DNA of 64,000 bases from Peribacillus muralis (GCF_001439925.1 NZ_LMBV01000018.1:1-64000), one strand, 5' to 3'. Counted from the stretch's first letter, positions 43,819 to 53,651 are shown. Numbers and translations: made by a program. Notes: a model not told the origin generated them from the sequence alone.

Positions 43819-44754
43819 TCAATCTATTTTTTCAACTTTTACAAAATCAAAGTACTGTTTAAATTTGTTTAGATTAATATAACCGGTACCCTCTTCCATG
43901 GCATTTAGCATGCCTGTGGTCATAGCCGTTTTCAGTACGGACTCCACCGTTTGATTTCGGTTCAATGCCACAGCTAACCCAGCAACGGTTGCATCTCCGG
44001 ACCCCACAGGATTGACCACATCTATTTCTGGAATCGTAACTTGATAATAATCGTCCCAATGCCTGACAAAGGCACCATTACCACCCATGGACACGACAAT
44101 CCATTCAACCCCCTGAAAAATCTTATGGTTTAATTTTCGTTTCAAATCGATGATTCCTGCTTCCACTTCAAAGCCTAACAGCTGTGACAATTCAGCAGTA
44201 TTCGGCTTGATGGCAAATGGTTTTTTCTCATGCATCAAGACTTGTTTTAACGATTCTCCTGATGAATCGACAATCACGGGCTTTCCCTTATTACGACTTA
44301 TTTCAACCATCTCACGGTAAAAGTGAGTCGGTAAGCCTTGCGGTAAACTTCCTGAAATCGTTACAATTGATGCGTTTTTAAGCAAGCATTCAAATTTTTC
44401 TAAAAAATCCGCTCCTTCTTTTTCGGATAATGTGGGACCAGATTCTAAAATTTCGGTTTGCATTCCCTCATGAAGAATGGCGATACAATTTCTTGATTCC
44501 TTTTCGATTCTCAAAAAGTCATTGGGAATTTTACTTTTATTCAATTGCTGAACAATGTAATTGCCAATAGTTCCACCTAACACACCTGTAGACAAGACCT
44601 CTTCTTCCATTTGTGCGATTACTCGGGCAACATTCAAGCCCTTTCCACCAGCCGTTTTACGTACCGTTTCTACACGGTTGATATCATCAAGCTTGAATCG
44701 ATCAATCGGATAAGATATATCAACTGATGGATTCATTGTTACAGCTAAAATCAT
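43819..44754 (-). CDS. lacC: Tagatose-6-phosphate kinase
   Basis: A 311-residue PfkB-family kinase. MNPSVDISYPID, TAGGKGLNVARVI and the catalytic NPVGSGDATVAGLA are present. LacC phosphorylates tagatose-6-phosphate at C1; 1-phosphofructokinase is the near alternative, but the adjacent lacD and agaS favour LacC. Start ATG at 44754 has AAAGAG eight bases upstream; a GTG at 44763 is also in frame. Confidence 0.9.
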   Translation of the reverse strand: MILAVTMNPSVDISYPIDRFKLDDINRVETVRKTAGGKGLNVARVIAQMEEEVLSTGVLGGTIGNYIVQQLNKSKIPNDFLRIEKESRNCIAILHEGMQTEILESGPTLSEKEGADFLEKFECLLKNASIVTISGSLPQGLPTHFYREMVEISRNKGKPVIVDSSGESLKQVLMHEKKPFAIKPNTAELSQLLGFEVEAGIIDLKRKLNHKIFQGVEWIVVSMGGNGAFVRHWDDYYQVTIPEIDVVNPVGSGDATVAGLAVALNRNQTVESVLKTAMTTGMLNAMEEGTGYINLNKFKQYFDFVKVEKID

Positions 44755-45028
44755 CGTAATCACTCTTTCTGGTTGTTATTTAGGTAGAAACTGCAGATTG
44801 AAAATTCTGTACTTTTTTTAGAAAGTGGACCCAATGATTCAGCAATGAGGTTGAGGTCTTACATCCCTGCAAGAACCTTTTAATTGGCAAGTACTGCACC
44901 TGCTAATAGTGTTCAATTTGATAGAATTGGTGGGAAACTGCAGAAAATCAGCATCTACCACCTTTTCCAGAAGAAAACACTTATTTATTTACTAATTCTA
45001 TAAAACTACTAACCGTTCCAGTCCCTAT

Positions 45029-46195
45029 TTACGTATATTCGTATAAGGTTACGCCTTTTACTACACGGTTAACCGTCCCTGTCGGTGAAGGTGTATCCGG
45101 TGTATTCCTGACTTTTACGGAAGCTAGTAGTGAGACAGTTTGTCCAATCATGACAAAAGGTAATGCCAGGTAAACATCCGGAACGGATTGAGCATCTCTG
45201 CCAAATAAAAACGTGTTGCCTACAAAGCTCGTGTCCCCATCAACTTCAATTGCACAAATATAGTTGGCAATGTTATCTCGCTGCAATTCATTTAATATAT
45301 CCAAATCATATTGACGTGTATAAGGGTGATTAGAAACAAATACAAAAACCACCGTTCTTTCATTGACAAACGCTTTAGGCCCGTGTCGGAATCCTAATGG
45401 CGAATCAAATGCGGTTACAATTTTTCCCGCTGTTAGCTCTAGTACTTTTAACTGCGATTCTCTCGCTAAGCCTTCTAAACTTCCTGAACCTAGGTAAATG
45501 ATGCGGTCAAAATCGCAATCAATTATTTTTTGGATATCATCTTCTCTACGAATAACACTTTCACCCATTTGACCAATCGTTTGGATAATCGACCCTTTTT
45601 CCGCCAATGGCAGCGGATCAAATACGAGTAATGTTGTTAATGTCATGCATGAGTAGCTTCCGGTCATGGCAAATCCTTGATCATTGGCTCTTTCAGGCAT
45701 CAACAACAAAAGATTTTGTTCATCACCTTTTGCCCTTAGCGCTAACTCGCCATCATTTGCACAAGTAATCGTTAATTGATAGAAATTTGTTACGATTTGT
45801 TCAGCTAATTCTACAGCAGCCACACTTTCGGGACTATTGCCGCTTCGAGCAAATGAAACCAGCAAGGTTGGGAAATCTGCTTTTAAAAATTCATAGGGGT
45901 TTGACACCAAATTGGTAGTCGGGACACTCAGTAATTCCCACTTTTTTTCATCAACTACCCCTTTTAAATATGGTAAGACCGTCTCACCGACATAGGCAGA
46001 AGTTCCAGCACCAGTAAAAATGACACGTATTCGTTCATGTTGCTTAGACAGTTTTTGCAAAAATGCTTGAATCTCCTCTTGTTTTTTTGTATACAATAAA
46101 TAGGTTTCATCCCATAAAGCAGGTTGTTGCTTGATTTCCTCAGTTGTAATCGATGCACCTAACGATACTAATTTTTCTTTATCCAGTTTAAACAT
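45029..46195 (-). CDS. agaS: AgaS-type SIS-domain sugar-phosphate isomerase/deaminase
   Basis: About 388 residues with two SIS domains: IRVIFTGAGTSAYVGETVLP, LLVSFARSGNSPESVAAVEL in the first, and RIIYLGSGSLEGLARESQLK, TAFDSPLGFRHGPKAFVNER in the second. This is the AgaS pattern: galactosamine-6-phosphate to tagatose-6-phosphate plus ammonia. Its neighbours lacC and lacD take the product onward. Start ATG 46195 follows AAGGAG at 11 bases; a TTG six bases upstream is also possible. Gap of 19 bases to the ROK gene. Confidence 0.88.
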   Translation of the reverse strand: MFKLDKEKLVSLGASITTEEIKQQPALWDETYLLYTKKQEEIQAFLQKLSKQHERIRVIFTGAGTSAYVGETVLPYLKGVVDEKKWELLSVPTTNLVSNPYEFLKADFPTLLVSFARSGNSPESVAAVELAEQIVTNFYQLTITCANDGELALRAKGDEQNLLLLMPERANDQGFAMTGSYSCMTLTTLLVFDPLPLAEKGSIIQTIGQMGESVIRREDDIQKIIDCDFDRIIYLGSGSLEGLARESQLKVLELTAGKIVTAFDSPLGFRHGPKAFVNERTVVFVFVSNHPYTRQYDLDILNELQRDNIANYICAIEVDGDTSFVGNTFLFGRDAQSVPDVYLALPFVMIGQTVSLLASVKVRNTPDTPSPTGTVNRVVKGVTLYEYT

Positions 46196-46214
46196 CTCCA
46201 ACACTTCTCCTTTT

Positions 46215-47120
46215 TTATAACCTCTCGAATACTCGCAATCCTGCACCAACGACGCCATTATCTTGCCTCAATCTGCTAATACTCATTTGACCTAAAATAT
46301 GTTGTTGTTCAGGTAATTGGTAGCTTTGTAGCTTTTCTTTCAGTAACTCAAGCAGAAAAGGGTTGTTTACGATGACACTGCCGCCGAAAACCATTTTATG
46401 TGGATCCAATAAACAGGAAATTGTATAAAGTCCCTGAGCTAAGTTGTCTGTCACTTCTTCAATGAATGGTAGATATTCACATGTCCCCTTTGCATAGCCT
46501 GCAAAGACTTCTTTAGTGGAAATTTGTTCAACTTGCAATTCCTTTTCTGCCAACTTTTCAATGGCCGGTCCAGCAGCCACTTTTTCCAATCGCTTATTTC
46601 CCTTATTGTCTGTCTTCGAGAGTACCGGTATTAACCCTAGTTCCCCGGCGAATCCAGCACCCCTAAAAAATGAACCATTTTGAATGATGGAACAGGAGAT
46701 TCCGGTACTGATAGTCACATAGACAAATGTCTCACTCCGCTTTACCTGAGCTGCCTTCCACTCGGCAAATGCAGCCATATAGACATCATTGTCAATTTGA
46801 ATCTGTTCGAGACCGAATTGCTCCCGTAAACGAGCGGTGATGGGGAACTGTTCCCAAGGTAAATTATTTTGAAAAATAGCGATGCCATTCTCACGATCTA
46901 CTTTGCCTGGCACCCCCACACCGATACCTTCTATGTCGGCTAAGGAAAAAGATGATTTTTTAAGAACTTGTTCTACCGCTTCTAACACTCTAGCAAACAT
47001 ATTTTCCCGGTCAGAAGGATCACTTTTTACATCTTCACGCTTTAGCAATTCTCCCGATTCGGTAATGATCCCTGCTGCAATTTTAGTCCCTCCGATGTCA
47101 ATGCCAATTGCCTTTTTCAT
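46215..47120 (-). CDS. ROK-family sugar kinase lacking the zinc motif
   Basis: A protein of 301 residues: ATP site IGIDIGGTKIAAGI at the N-terminus, IDNDVYMAAFAEW with the catalytic Asp, VTISTGISCSII. Usual ROK kinases carry GEIGH followed by CxCGxxGC; here the segment reads FAGELGLIPVLSKTDNKGNK with neither the His nor the cysteines. It is first in the operon before agaS, so the likely role is phosphorylation of an amino sugar (galactosamine or N-acetylgalactosamine). No deacetylase gene is present, which favours the free amine. The start ATG at 47120 has GAGG upstream; a GTG at 47129 is an alternative. Confidence 0.85.
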   Translation of the reverse strand: MKKAIGIDIGGTKIAAGIITESGELLKREDVKSDPSDRENMFARVLEAVEQVLKKSSFSLADIEGIGVGVPGKVDRENGIAIFQNNLPWEQFPITARLREQFGLEQIQIDNDVYMAAFAEWKAAQVKRSETFVYVTISTGISCSIIQNGSFFRGAGFAGELGLIPVLSKTDNKGNKRLEKVAAGPAIEKLAEKELQVEQISTKEVFAGYAKGTCEYLPFIEEVTDNLAQGLYTISCLLDPHKMVFGGSVIVNNPFLLELLKEKLQSYQLPEQQHILGQMSISRLRQDNGVVGAGLRVFERL

Positions 47121-47280
47121 TTTCCTCACCTCTAAATCCCCACCCGTTTTCTACTATGTCAACAAGCTATTCACATCATTTCTTATACTTGTTACTACCT
47201 CCAAAGAAAATGGTACTTTTCTCTCAGCCTTTTTATACTGCTTCAGCGGAGATGGGTTGTTGGTACAAGTTATTCTTTTT

Positions 47281-47311
47281 AAAAACTCATAGTCAATTAC
47301 TATGAGTTTTT
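47281..47311. terminator. Hairpin in the ROK operon leader
   Basis: AAAAACTCATAG pairs with CTATGAGTTTTT over 7 nt. It can end the ABC transporter transcript on the minus strand, but it lies downstream of the ROK operon promoter, so that transcript must also pass it. Confidence 0.7.
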
Positions 47312-47382
47312 AATGTGGTAGCTCAGTATAATGGTTATCTATAATAAGCCATTTCAAAACAATGCTTACATTTTATATTTAT

Positions 47383-47416
47383 ATTATACCAATAGAACTT
47401 GTAGGGTCAACCCAAC
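47383..47416 (-). promoter_or_regulatory. Promoter/operator of the ROK-agaS-lacC-lacD operon
   Basis: On the minus strand TTGACC (47410-47405), 16 bases, TATAAT (47388-47383). The 11-mer GTTGGGTTGAC (47416-47406) overlaps the -35 and is identical to those at 53530-53540 and 54451-54461. The leader is about 250 bases. Confidence 0.8.
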
Positions 47417-47477
47417 ATATCGAGGTTTTATATTATTGATTTGATGTAAAATTTAGCCTTATTCAATCTGGTATATA

Positions 47478-48311
47478 TTATTTTCCTCCTGTTACTGCAA
47501 TTCCTTCAATAAATTGTTTTTGCAAGATGATAAATAAAACAAGCATGGACAGTATCGCTAAAAAGGAGCCTGCCATAAGTACCGGATAGTTCGTTAAATA
47601 CTGACCTTGAAGGGATGACAATCCAACAGAAAGTGTCATCGATTCAGGAGAACTGTTCACAATCATTGGCCACATCAATTCATTCCAGCTCCAAAGAGTA
47701 GTGAAAATACCCAATGCAATTAAACCAGGTTTGGCGAGAGGAAGCATGACTTTCCAGTAAATTTGGAAATGGTTACAGCCATCGAGTCTTGCTGCCTCTT
47801 CTAGTTCTTTTGGAAGCCCCATAAAGAATTGCCTTAGCAGGAACGTACCGAATGCACTAAACATTCCAGGGACTATTACTGCCTGTAATGTATTCAACCA
47901 GCCAAGTTTCACCATAATCATATATTGCGGGAGCAAAAACACTTGTCCTGGTACCATTAAAACGGATAAAGCTAACAAAAATAGGATATTCCTGCCTGGA
48001 AATTCAATCCTAGCGAATGCATAGGCGGCTAACGAACACAAAAATAACTGTCCTGCAGTCCGTACGACCGTAATAATAAATGTATTAAACATAAATTTAA
48101 AAAAAGGCAGAAGTCCAAAAACCTCTATAAAGTTCCCCCATTGTAAGTCCTTCGGAAATATAACAGGCGGAACATGAATGGACTCAGCATACGTTTTTAA
48201 GGAGGTTAAGATCATCCATAAAAAAGGCATAACCATTGCTACAGATCCCACAATAAGAACGAAATGGATAAGGAATGTTTTACTTTTCACAAGCTGTCTC
48301 GTTTTTTCCAA
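47478..48311 (-). CDS. Carbohydrate ABC transporter permease (MalG type)
   Basis: A 277-residue permease with six membrane segments. The EAA loop reads EEAARLDGCNHFQIYWKVML, ending in the consensus form LPLAKPGL, where the ATPase docks. It is the last gene of the transporter set, 15 bases after the other permease. No ATPase gene is adjacent; a general MsmX-type ATPase, as usual in Bacillaceae sugar importers, is likely. Confidence 0.92.
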   Translation of the reverse strand: MEKTRQLVKSKTFLIHFVLIVGSVAMVMPFLWMILTSLKTYAESIHVPPVIFPKDLQWGNFIEVFGLLPFFKFMFNTFIITVVRTAGQLFLCSLAAYAFARIEFPGRNILFLLALSVLMVPGQVFLLPQYMIMVKLGWLNTLQAVIVPGMFSAFGTFLLRQFFMGLPKELEEAARLDGCNHFQIYWKVMLPLAKPGLIALGIFTTLWSWNELMWPMIVNSSPESMTLSVGLSSLQGQYLTNYPVLMAGSFLAILSMLVLFIILQKQFIEGIAVTGGK

Positions 48312-48325
48312 TGCCTCTACCCCCT

Positions 48326-49273
48326 TTAGTCATAGTGAACCCATTTTTTCTGTAAGACCATTTGGATTGCAGTGATAATCAGGATGACTACTAATAATAG
48401 AACAGCGATTGCTGCTGCATACCCTTTATCGTTTAAAACGAAAGCGTGCTGATAGAATAAATAAACAACCGATTGAGTACTTTCCAAGGCTGTACTACTT
48501 TTTCCAATCATCATGAAAATTAAATCAAACACCTGAAAAGCTCCTATTAGAGAAGTGATGCTTACAAAGAAAATGACAGGGGAGAGCAGTGGCAGCGTAA
48601 TTTTAAAGAACACACTGATTGGACCTGCACCATCGATTTCCGCTGCTTCATAATAAGACTTCGGAATTCCTTGTAGTCCGGAAAGGAAAATGACCATGTT
48701 ATAACCAATCCCACTCCAGATAGCTACCACAATAATTGAATATAAGGCAATTTTCGGATCACTTACCCACTGTGGACCCTTGATTCCAAATAGAGATAAA
48801 ATATAGTTCAGCAGTCCGTAATCGGAATTATAAAGCCATTTCCACACCATTGCGATGGCAGCAGGCATAGTAATTACGGGTAGGAAATATAATGTGCGAT
48901 AAACGGATTTCCCTTTAATTTTTTGGTTAAGGAGTACCGCTATTAGAATAGATAAGATAATCCCAATTGGGACAGTAAAAATAATATAAATCCCCGTATT
49001 TTTAAACGATTTTAACAGATTAGTATCCTCGAGCATCCTCTTATAGTTATCTAATCCCGTCCACTCGAATTGACCAAATGCTCCCCATTCGGTAAAACTA
49101 AAGTAAAAGGTCTGAAAGATAGGCCAAAGGTAAAAAATGAATAAACCTAACATGGTAGGAGCAATCATAAGATAAGCCCAAAAGAAGTCTGAACTTTTTC
49201 TTGTCTTCGTTAAGTTAGAAACCTTAAGTTTTGTATTCGTATTCATTTTTATCTGGAGAGGATGTTCCTTCAA
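48326..49273 (-). CDS. Carbohydrate ABC transporter permease (MalF type)
   Basis: About 315 residues with six membrane segments; the EAA loop is YEAAEIDGAGPISVFFKITL. Start: TTG at 49273 has AAAGGAG eight bases upstream; the GTG at 49282 overlaps the ribosome site. A hairpin between the binding-protein gene and this gene may lower its expression relative to the binding protein. Works with the downstream permease. Confidence 0.9.
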   Translation of the reverse strand: MKEHPLQIKMNTNTKLKVSNLTKTRKSSDFFWAYLMIAPTMLGLFIFYLWPIFQTFYFSFTEWGAFGQFEWTGLDNYKRMLEDTNLLKSFKNTGIYIIFTVPIGIILSILIAVLLNQKIKGKSVYRTLYFLPVITMPAAIAMVWKWLYNSDYGLLNYILSLFGIKGPQWVSDPKIALYSIIVVAIWSGIGYNMVIFLSGLQGIPKSYYEAAEIDGAGPISVFFKITLPLLSPVIFFVSITSLIGAFQVFDLIFMMIGKSSTALESTQSVVYLFYQHAFVLNDKGYAAAIAVLLLVVILIITAIQMVLQKKWVHYD

Positions 49274-49294
49274 TGTATTCACTCCTTTTAAGGA

Positions 49295-49322
49295 AAGAAG
49301 AGAAGAATCATCTTCTCTTCTT
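49295..49322 (-). terminator. Intergenic attenuating hairpin
   Basis: AAGAAGAGAAGA pairs with TCTTCTCTTCTT over 4 nt, 8 bases after the binding-protein stop codon. There is no T run on the minus strand beyond CCTT, so it is more likely an mRNA-processing or stabilising stem than a full terminator. Confidence 0.6.
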
Positions 49323-49330
49323 CTTTTTTT

Positions 49331-50578
49331 CTATTTCTTGGATAGTGCCTCATTTGCCTTCTCTGTTAACTCTTTTACACCGTCTTCTATACTTTCTTCT
49401 TCACTCCAAACCTTTTTGAGTACGTCCGTTTCATACTGCCAAATTTCTCCTGTTCTTTTCTCATTAGGCAGTGGAACAGAATAATCGACACCATCAATAA
49501 AGGCTTGAAGATTTATAGTTGGAACGGCTTGTACCCAAGCATCTTGTGTATCATTATAAGCTGGTATAACCGTCCCTGTTTTCGCAAATATCTCTGCCGC
49601 TTCTTTAGAACCTAGGAACTGGACAAATTTCCATGCAGCATCTTTATGCTTTGTGTTAGCCGCAATTACATTGGCTAGCCCATGAATAGAAACCGCGCGC
49701 TGTTTTCCTTTTGGTACTACAGCAACATTTATATCAGGATTATTCTTGTACTCTTGTACCATCCAAGGACCATCAAACATCATCGCTACTTTTCCTGAAG
49801 AAAATAATTCAGAAACGGCCGTTTCAGTCATTTGAGCTTGCGTTGGTGATAATCCTTCTTTAATGAAACTAATATTATAGTTTAATGCCTCGATGGCCTC
49901 CGGTTGATCAAATCCTGCGGACTTGCCATCGTCAGAAATAATATAACCGCCATTTTGCCAAATGAGGTCATAATAACCACCTTGATTGCCCATAGTGGCA
50001 GCAAAGCCCCAAATGTCTTTATCTTTATCTGTCAGCTTTTTCGCGACTTCCTTTAATTTATTCCAATCCCAACTGTCATCTGGATATGGCACACCTGCTT
50101 CATCAAAGATTTTTTTGTTATACCATAAGCCTGTTGTATCAAAGTCTTTTGGAATACCAAATATTTCTCCTTTAACAGTATAAAGATCAGTTAAAGATTT
50201 CGGGTAATTATCTAAGCTATAGTTATCTTTTTTTGCAAGGTCAGTAAGTGGAAGGATTACCTTTCCCTCAGCATATTGTTGAACATGGGCACCATTCATC
50301 CACATAACATCGGGTAACGCAGCGCCAGTTGCAGCAGTTTCGAGTTTTTGAAAGTACTGGCCATAAGGAGTAATCTCCGTTTTCACTTTAATGTCCGGAT
50401 ATTTCTCGTTGAATAATTTGATAACTTCATCTATTGCGGCGACTTGCTTCTTATCCCAAAATCCATAAGTAATTTCAACCTTTCCGTCCCCTGAAGCGGT
50501 GTCATCATTACTACATCCGGCTAATCCTATTAATCCTAGAATTACGGTTAAAAGCAGTAGTAGCCATTTTTTCATCAT
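49331..50578 (-). CDS. Carbohydrate ABC transporter substrate-binding lipoprotein
   Basis: A 415-residue family 1 (MalE-like) solute-binding protein. Signal peptide with lipobox LAGC (cysteine about 22), then ITYGFWDKKQVAAIDEVIKL and conserved GKVAMMFDGPWMVQEY. Bound to the outside of the membrane as a lipoprotein, it brings a sugar to the two permeases downstream. The sugar is inferred as an amino sugar or its glycoside from the catabolic genes next to it. 285 bases without a gene separate it from the oxidoreductase upstream. Confidence 0.92.
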   Translation of the reverse strand: MMKKWLLLLLTVILGLIGLAGCSNDDTASGDGKVEITYGFWDKKQVAAIDEVIKLFNEKYPDIKVKTEITPYGQYFQKLETAATGAALPDVMWMNGAHVQQYAEGKVILPLTDLAKKDNYSLDNYPKSLTDLYTVKGEIFGIPKDFDTTGLWYNKKIFDEAGVPYPDDSWDWNKLKEVAKKLTDKDKDIWGFAATMGNQGGYYDLIWQNGGYIISDDGKSAGFDQPEAIEALNYNISFIKEGLSPTQAQMTETAVSELFSSGKVAMMFDGPWMVQEYKNNPDINVAVVPKGKQRAVSIHGLANVIAANTKHKDAAWKFVQFLGSKEAAEIFAKTGTVIPAYNDTQDAWVQAVPTINLQAFIDGVDYSVPLPNEKRTGEIWQYETDVLKKVWSEEESIEDGVKELTEKANEALSKK

Positions 50579-50863
50579 GTTACCTTCTTTCTGAATTTTA
50601 GTAGATTTCTAACAAAATACTCCTAAAACATGAATGGTGCTATGACAAAGCCTTTATGATAGCCCTTACATTTAATTCATCCATTAAAACTTTCACTATT
50701 ACATAAAGAAGAAATACGGACAAATGCTGATTTGTTTAGGGCTTACCGCCTCTACTAAATAAAAATCGTCTCGCGAAATTAAACCAGAAGGTGAACAAAC
50801 TTTCTTTATTTTGACTCTTTGGAAAATGTGGGATGGTACTTTTCTTTTAATATAGTGAAACTA

Positions 50864-52138
50864 CTAACCTCTAGGTTTTTCTTTTAAACGGTTATAATAT
50901 TCATCAATATTAATGGATTGTCCCTGTTTTAACCTTGACTCTTCAGCAGCAAATGCCATTAGGTGACTTCTTACGGAAGCAAGGGCGGAAGAAACACTAT
51001 CTTGTTCATTTCCGTATTGAATTTCTCTCAAGAATGTCCTAATGATGCTTTTATCTCCACCACCATGTCCACCAATGGGAATATCAAATTTTATTACCGT
51101 TTCATGCTTAGTGAGAAAATTAAAGATCGAAATACTATTTTCCTCCATATTTCCACGTATTTCTCCTTTTGTTCCCATTATTTGAACAATACGTGTTTGC
51201 TCCCTTGTAAATCCGCACATACTAAACGTCGCTGTTGCTCCATCCTCGAATTCCATATTTACAACTTGATGATCCACTACATTATTATCTGAGCGATATA
51301 CGCATTTTCCATATGGAGTTTCATTCAATGCTTTTATGATTCCCTCATTCGTATAATCTTCTGTAAATTTCCTTGCCCATCCTTTTCCTTCACCAAGATA
51401 ATACCTTCCAGCATGATATGGACATTCATGTTCAGCAGGACAGCCATCTAAACATCTGTTCGGCGCGCCAGTTGGTGCATTGTCTTCCTTAAAATGCATA
51501 AGCGAACCATATGAACTAACTCGTTTACATTCCTTGCCTATCACAAATGAAATAATATCCATATCATGACATGACTTTTGCAAAATCATCGGACTTGTTC
51601 TTTCTTTATTATTCCAATTACCACGTACAAAGCTATGCGACATATGCATGACTTCTACATTTTCATTTAATTGCAGCGATACTACCTCACCAATTTCCCC
51701 TGAGGAAATAACCTTTTTAATCGTTGCCCAAAATTCTGTATACCTCAATACATGACATATTGTAAGATGTCGATTATACTTTTGGGCTGCTTGTTCCATC
51801 GCTATGCATTCCATTGGATCCGGGGACATAGGCTTTTCCAGCAGAACATGATAGCCCAGTTCCAGTGCTTTCATGGTCGGTTTAAAGTGATTGCGATCAA
51901 GTGTACATATAATAGCAATATCTGCAATTTTTCTTTCTAGATTGAAAACATCTTCCCACGACTCATAACAATTTTCGTTAGAAATATTATGTTCTTGTTG
52001 AAATTTAATTCTTCTTTCTTTATATGGCTCTGCCACACCTGTGATTTTTAATTCATTAGGATAATCCAGGGCATATGGTGCATATGCTCTTACCCCTCTG
52101 TCACCTGCTCCGATAATAATTGCTGTCATTTGTTTCAT
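50864..52138 (-). CDS. Gfo/Idh/MocA-family oxidoreductase
   Basis: A 424-residue NAD(P)-dependent oxidoreductase: Rossmann motif AIIIGAGDRGVRAYAPYA, the catalytic EKPMSPDP (lysine of EKP), and the second-domain LQKSCHDMDIISFVIG with His/Asp. A cysteine-rich insertion, RCLDGCPAEHECPYHAGRYY, marks the subgroup. The family includes sugar dehydrogenases and the GH109-type glycosidases that use NAD transiently. In this operon it may oxidise or open the imported glycoside; the reaction is not determinable. It lies between the LacI regulator and the ABC transporter genes. Confidence 0.88.
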   Translation of the reverse strand: MKQMTAIIIGAGDRGVRAYAPYALDYPNELKITGVAEPYKERRIKFQQEHNISNENCYESWEDVFNLERKIADIAIICTLDRNHFKPTMKALELGYHVLLEKPMSPDPMECIAMEQAAQKYNRHLTICHVLRYTEFWATIKKVISSGEIGEVVSLQLNENVEVMHMSHSFVRGNWNNKERTSPMILQKSCHDMDIISFVIGKECKRVSSYGSLMHFKEDNAPTGAPNRCLDGCPAEHECPYHAGRYYLGEGKGWARKFTEDYTNEGIIKALNETPYGKCVYRSDNNVVDHQVVNMEFEDGATATFSMCGFTREQTRIVQIMGTKGEIRGNMEENSISIFNFLTKHETVIKFDIPIGGHGGGDKSIIRTFLREIQYGNEQDSVSSALASVRSHLMAFAAEESRLKQGQSINIDEYYNRLKEKPRG

Positions 52139-52211
52139 GTTTTACCCACCTAGCCTCCGTTTTCCTATTTTACTCCAAACGTTTTCCAACAATTTTTAAA
52201 AAAAGAACCGC

Positions 52212-53261
52212 TTAGGTTCGTTTTATATTAGATGATTCCCGAAGGACTAATTCAAATGGCAATATGATCTTCATCGGAAGCTTAATCTTCGCTTCTACCA
52301 TTTCCATGATAGTTTTAGCTGCTATTCTTCCCATTTCATATTTAGGAATTTCTACCGTCGAAAGCTGTGGCGACGAATATTTACCCATTTCAATATTATC
52401 AACTCCAAAGAAGGCGATATCCTCTGGAATTCTAAGTTTATTTTCTCTGACAGCTCTCATCGCAGGGATGGCCATCAAGTCACTCGCACAAACCATTGCT
52501 GTTGGGACATGTAATGGTTTTCTTTTAAGCAAACTTTTCATTTTCTCAAAGCTATTTTCCATTTTCCACTGTGTATTGATTACCCATTCAGATTGGATGG
52601 CAAGCCCGGCTTCTTCCATGGCATATTGAAAACCTTTAAAACGATGTTCAGCATACAAATCTTCAAAAGATTGATTAACACCTCCACCAATAAAACCTAT
52701 TTCCTGGTGACCTTGACTAATTAAGTACTGAACCACCATTTTAATGGCTTCCTCGCGATTGTAGTCGACAATCGCTATATTTTTATCCGTATAATAAAAG
52801 TCCAAACCTACTATAGGTATATTTTGTTGAATATATTCGATAATGCTGTCATTAATCTTATCGATAAGAAGCAGTCCTTCTATCCCCGAATCATGTATAA
52901 TCTTAAGAAGTAGCGTCTCGTTTTCAAGTTCATCTCTGGTAATACTAATTAAGTTGTAATCATTTTCTAGTAATACATCACGAATACCTGTATAAATATT
53001 TGCAAAGTAAGGGTTAACTTCCGCTTGTTTTGGATTGGCTACCCATCCAATTTTCATTGTTCTTATGTTATTCTTCTCTTGCTTGTTGGCAACTAAATTT
53101 CGAGCATGCTGATTTGGTATATACCCTAACTCCTTAACAACCTCCCAAATTTTTTCTTTTGTTTCCTTGTTAACATTACGAGTCTGATCATTTTGTATTA
53201 CTCTCGAAACAGTAGAAATAGAAACACCTACACGTTCAGCAATATCCTTTAATCTGATCAC
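52212..53261 (-). CDS. LacI-family transcriptional regulator
   Basis: A 349-residue LacI-type protein: N-terminal helix-turn-helix and hinge (IRLKDIAERVGVSISTVSRV) and a periplasmic-binding-like effector domain (about 65-340, with PTAMVCASDLMAIPAMRAVR, AFFGVDNIEMGKYSSPQLST). First gene of the transporter operon; probably senses the sugar. A LacI-type palindrome, TTAAGCGCTTTC, lies 20 bases upstream of the start and may be its own operator. Confidence 0.92.
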   Translation of the reverse strand: MIRLKDIAERVGVSISTVSRVIQNDQTRNVNKETKEKIWEVVKELGYIPNQHARNLVANKQEKNNIRTMKIGWVANPKQAEVNPYFANIYTGIRDVLLENDYNLISITRDELENETLLLKIIHDSGIEGLLLIDKINDSIIEYIQQNIPIVGLDFYYTDKNIAIVDYNREEAIKMVVQYLISQGHQEIGFIGGGVNQSFEDLYAEHRFKGFQYAMEEAGLAIQSEWVINTQWKMENSFEKMKSLLKRKPLHVPTAMVCASDLMAIPAMRAVRENKLRIPEDIAFFGVDNIEMGKYSSPQLSTVEIPKYEMGRIAAKTIMEMVEAKIKLPMKIILPFELVLRESSNIKRT

Positions 53262-53284
53262 TAATAAAACACCTCTTAATTATG

Positions 53285-53300
53285 TAGTTAAGCGCTTTCT
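53285..53300. promoter_or_regulatory. LacI/CcpA-type palindrome
   Basis: AGTTAAGCGCTTTCTT contains AAGCGCTT, between the promoter and the LacI gene start; two mismatches to the cre consensus. It could be a roadblock site for the adjacent LacI-type protein or CcpA. Confidence 0.4.
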
Positions 53301-53504
53301 TATAAAGGATAACAAAAATTTTTATTCTTTATAAGAAAAACTTTTTGAATATTTTTAATGTTTTAAGAGTGGTTTTATTCTGTTCCAAAGCATACTCTTT
53401 TTCGTTTAAAAGAGAATGGGTTGTAGGTACAAGATAGATTAAAAAAAGAATTCAAAAACACTGTCGACAATGAATTTATTTGACAGAAAATTATGACTAA
53501 AGTA

Positions 53505-53540
53505 AATATACACCCCATCCATTAACCTGTCAACCCAACA
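53505..53540 (-). promoter_or_regulatory. Promoter/operator of the LacI-ABC operon
   Basis: On the minus strand TTGACA (53533-53528), 17 bases, TATATT (53510-53505). GTTGGGTTGAC (53540-53530) overlaps the -35 box, the same 11-mer as at the ROK operon and gntR. The rest of 53262-53617 has nothing else except the palindrome at 53285. Confidence 0.85.
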
Positions 53541-53617
53541 ACTTAAATATAAAAAAAATACACAATGATTTTTTTTTTCCATGATAGCAGTTGTTTAGCA
53601 AGAGTTGAAATAAAAAA

Positions 53618-53641
53618 ACTCATAGACACATTGCCATGAGT
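53618..53641 (-). terminator. Intrinsic terminator of the GntR gene
   Basis: ACTCAT and ATGAGT enclose a 12-nt loop; seven T follow on the minus strand. Confidence 0.7.
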
Positions 53642-53651
53642 GATTCAAACT

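Noticed and set aside
47318-47345. GTGGTAGCTCAGTATAATGG looked like the D-arm of a tRNA
   Set aside because: No matching acceptor, anticodon or T arms follow; the sequence falls in a promoter leader.
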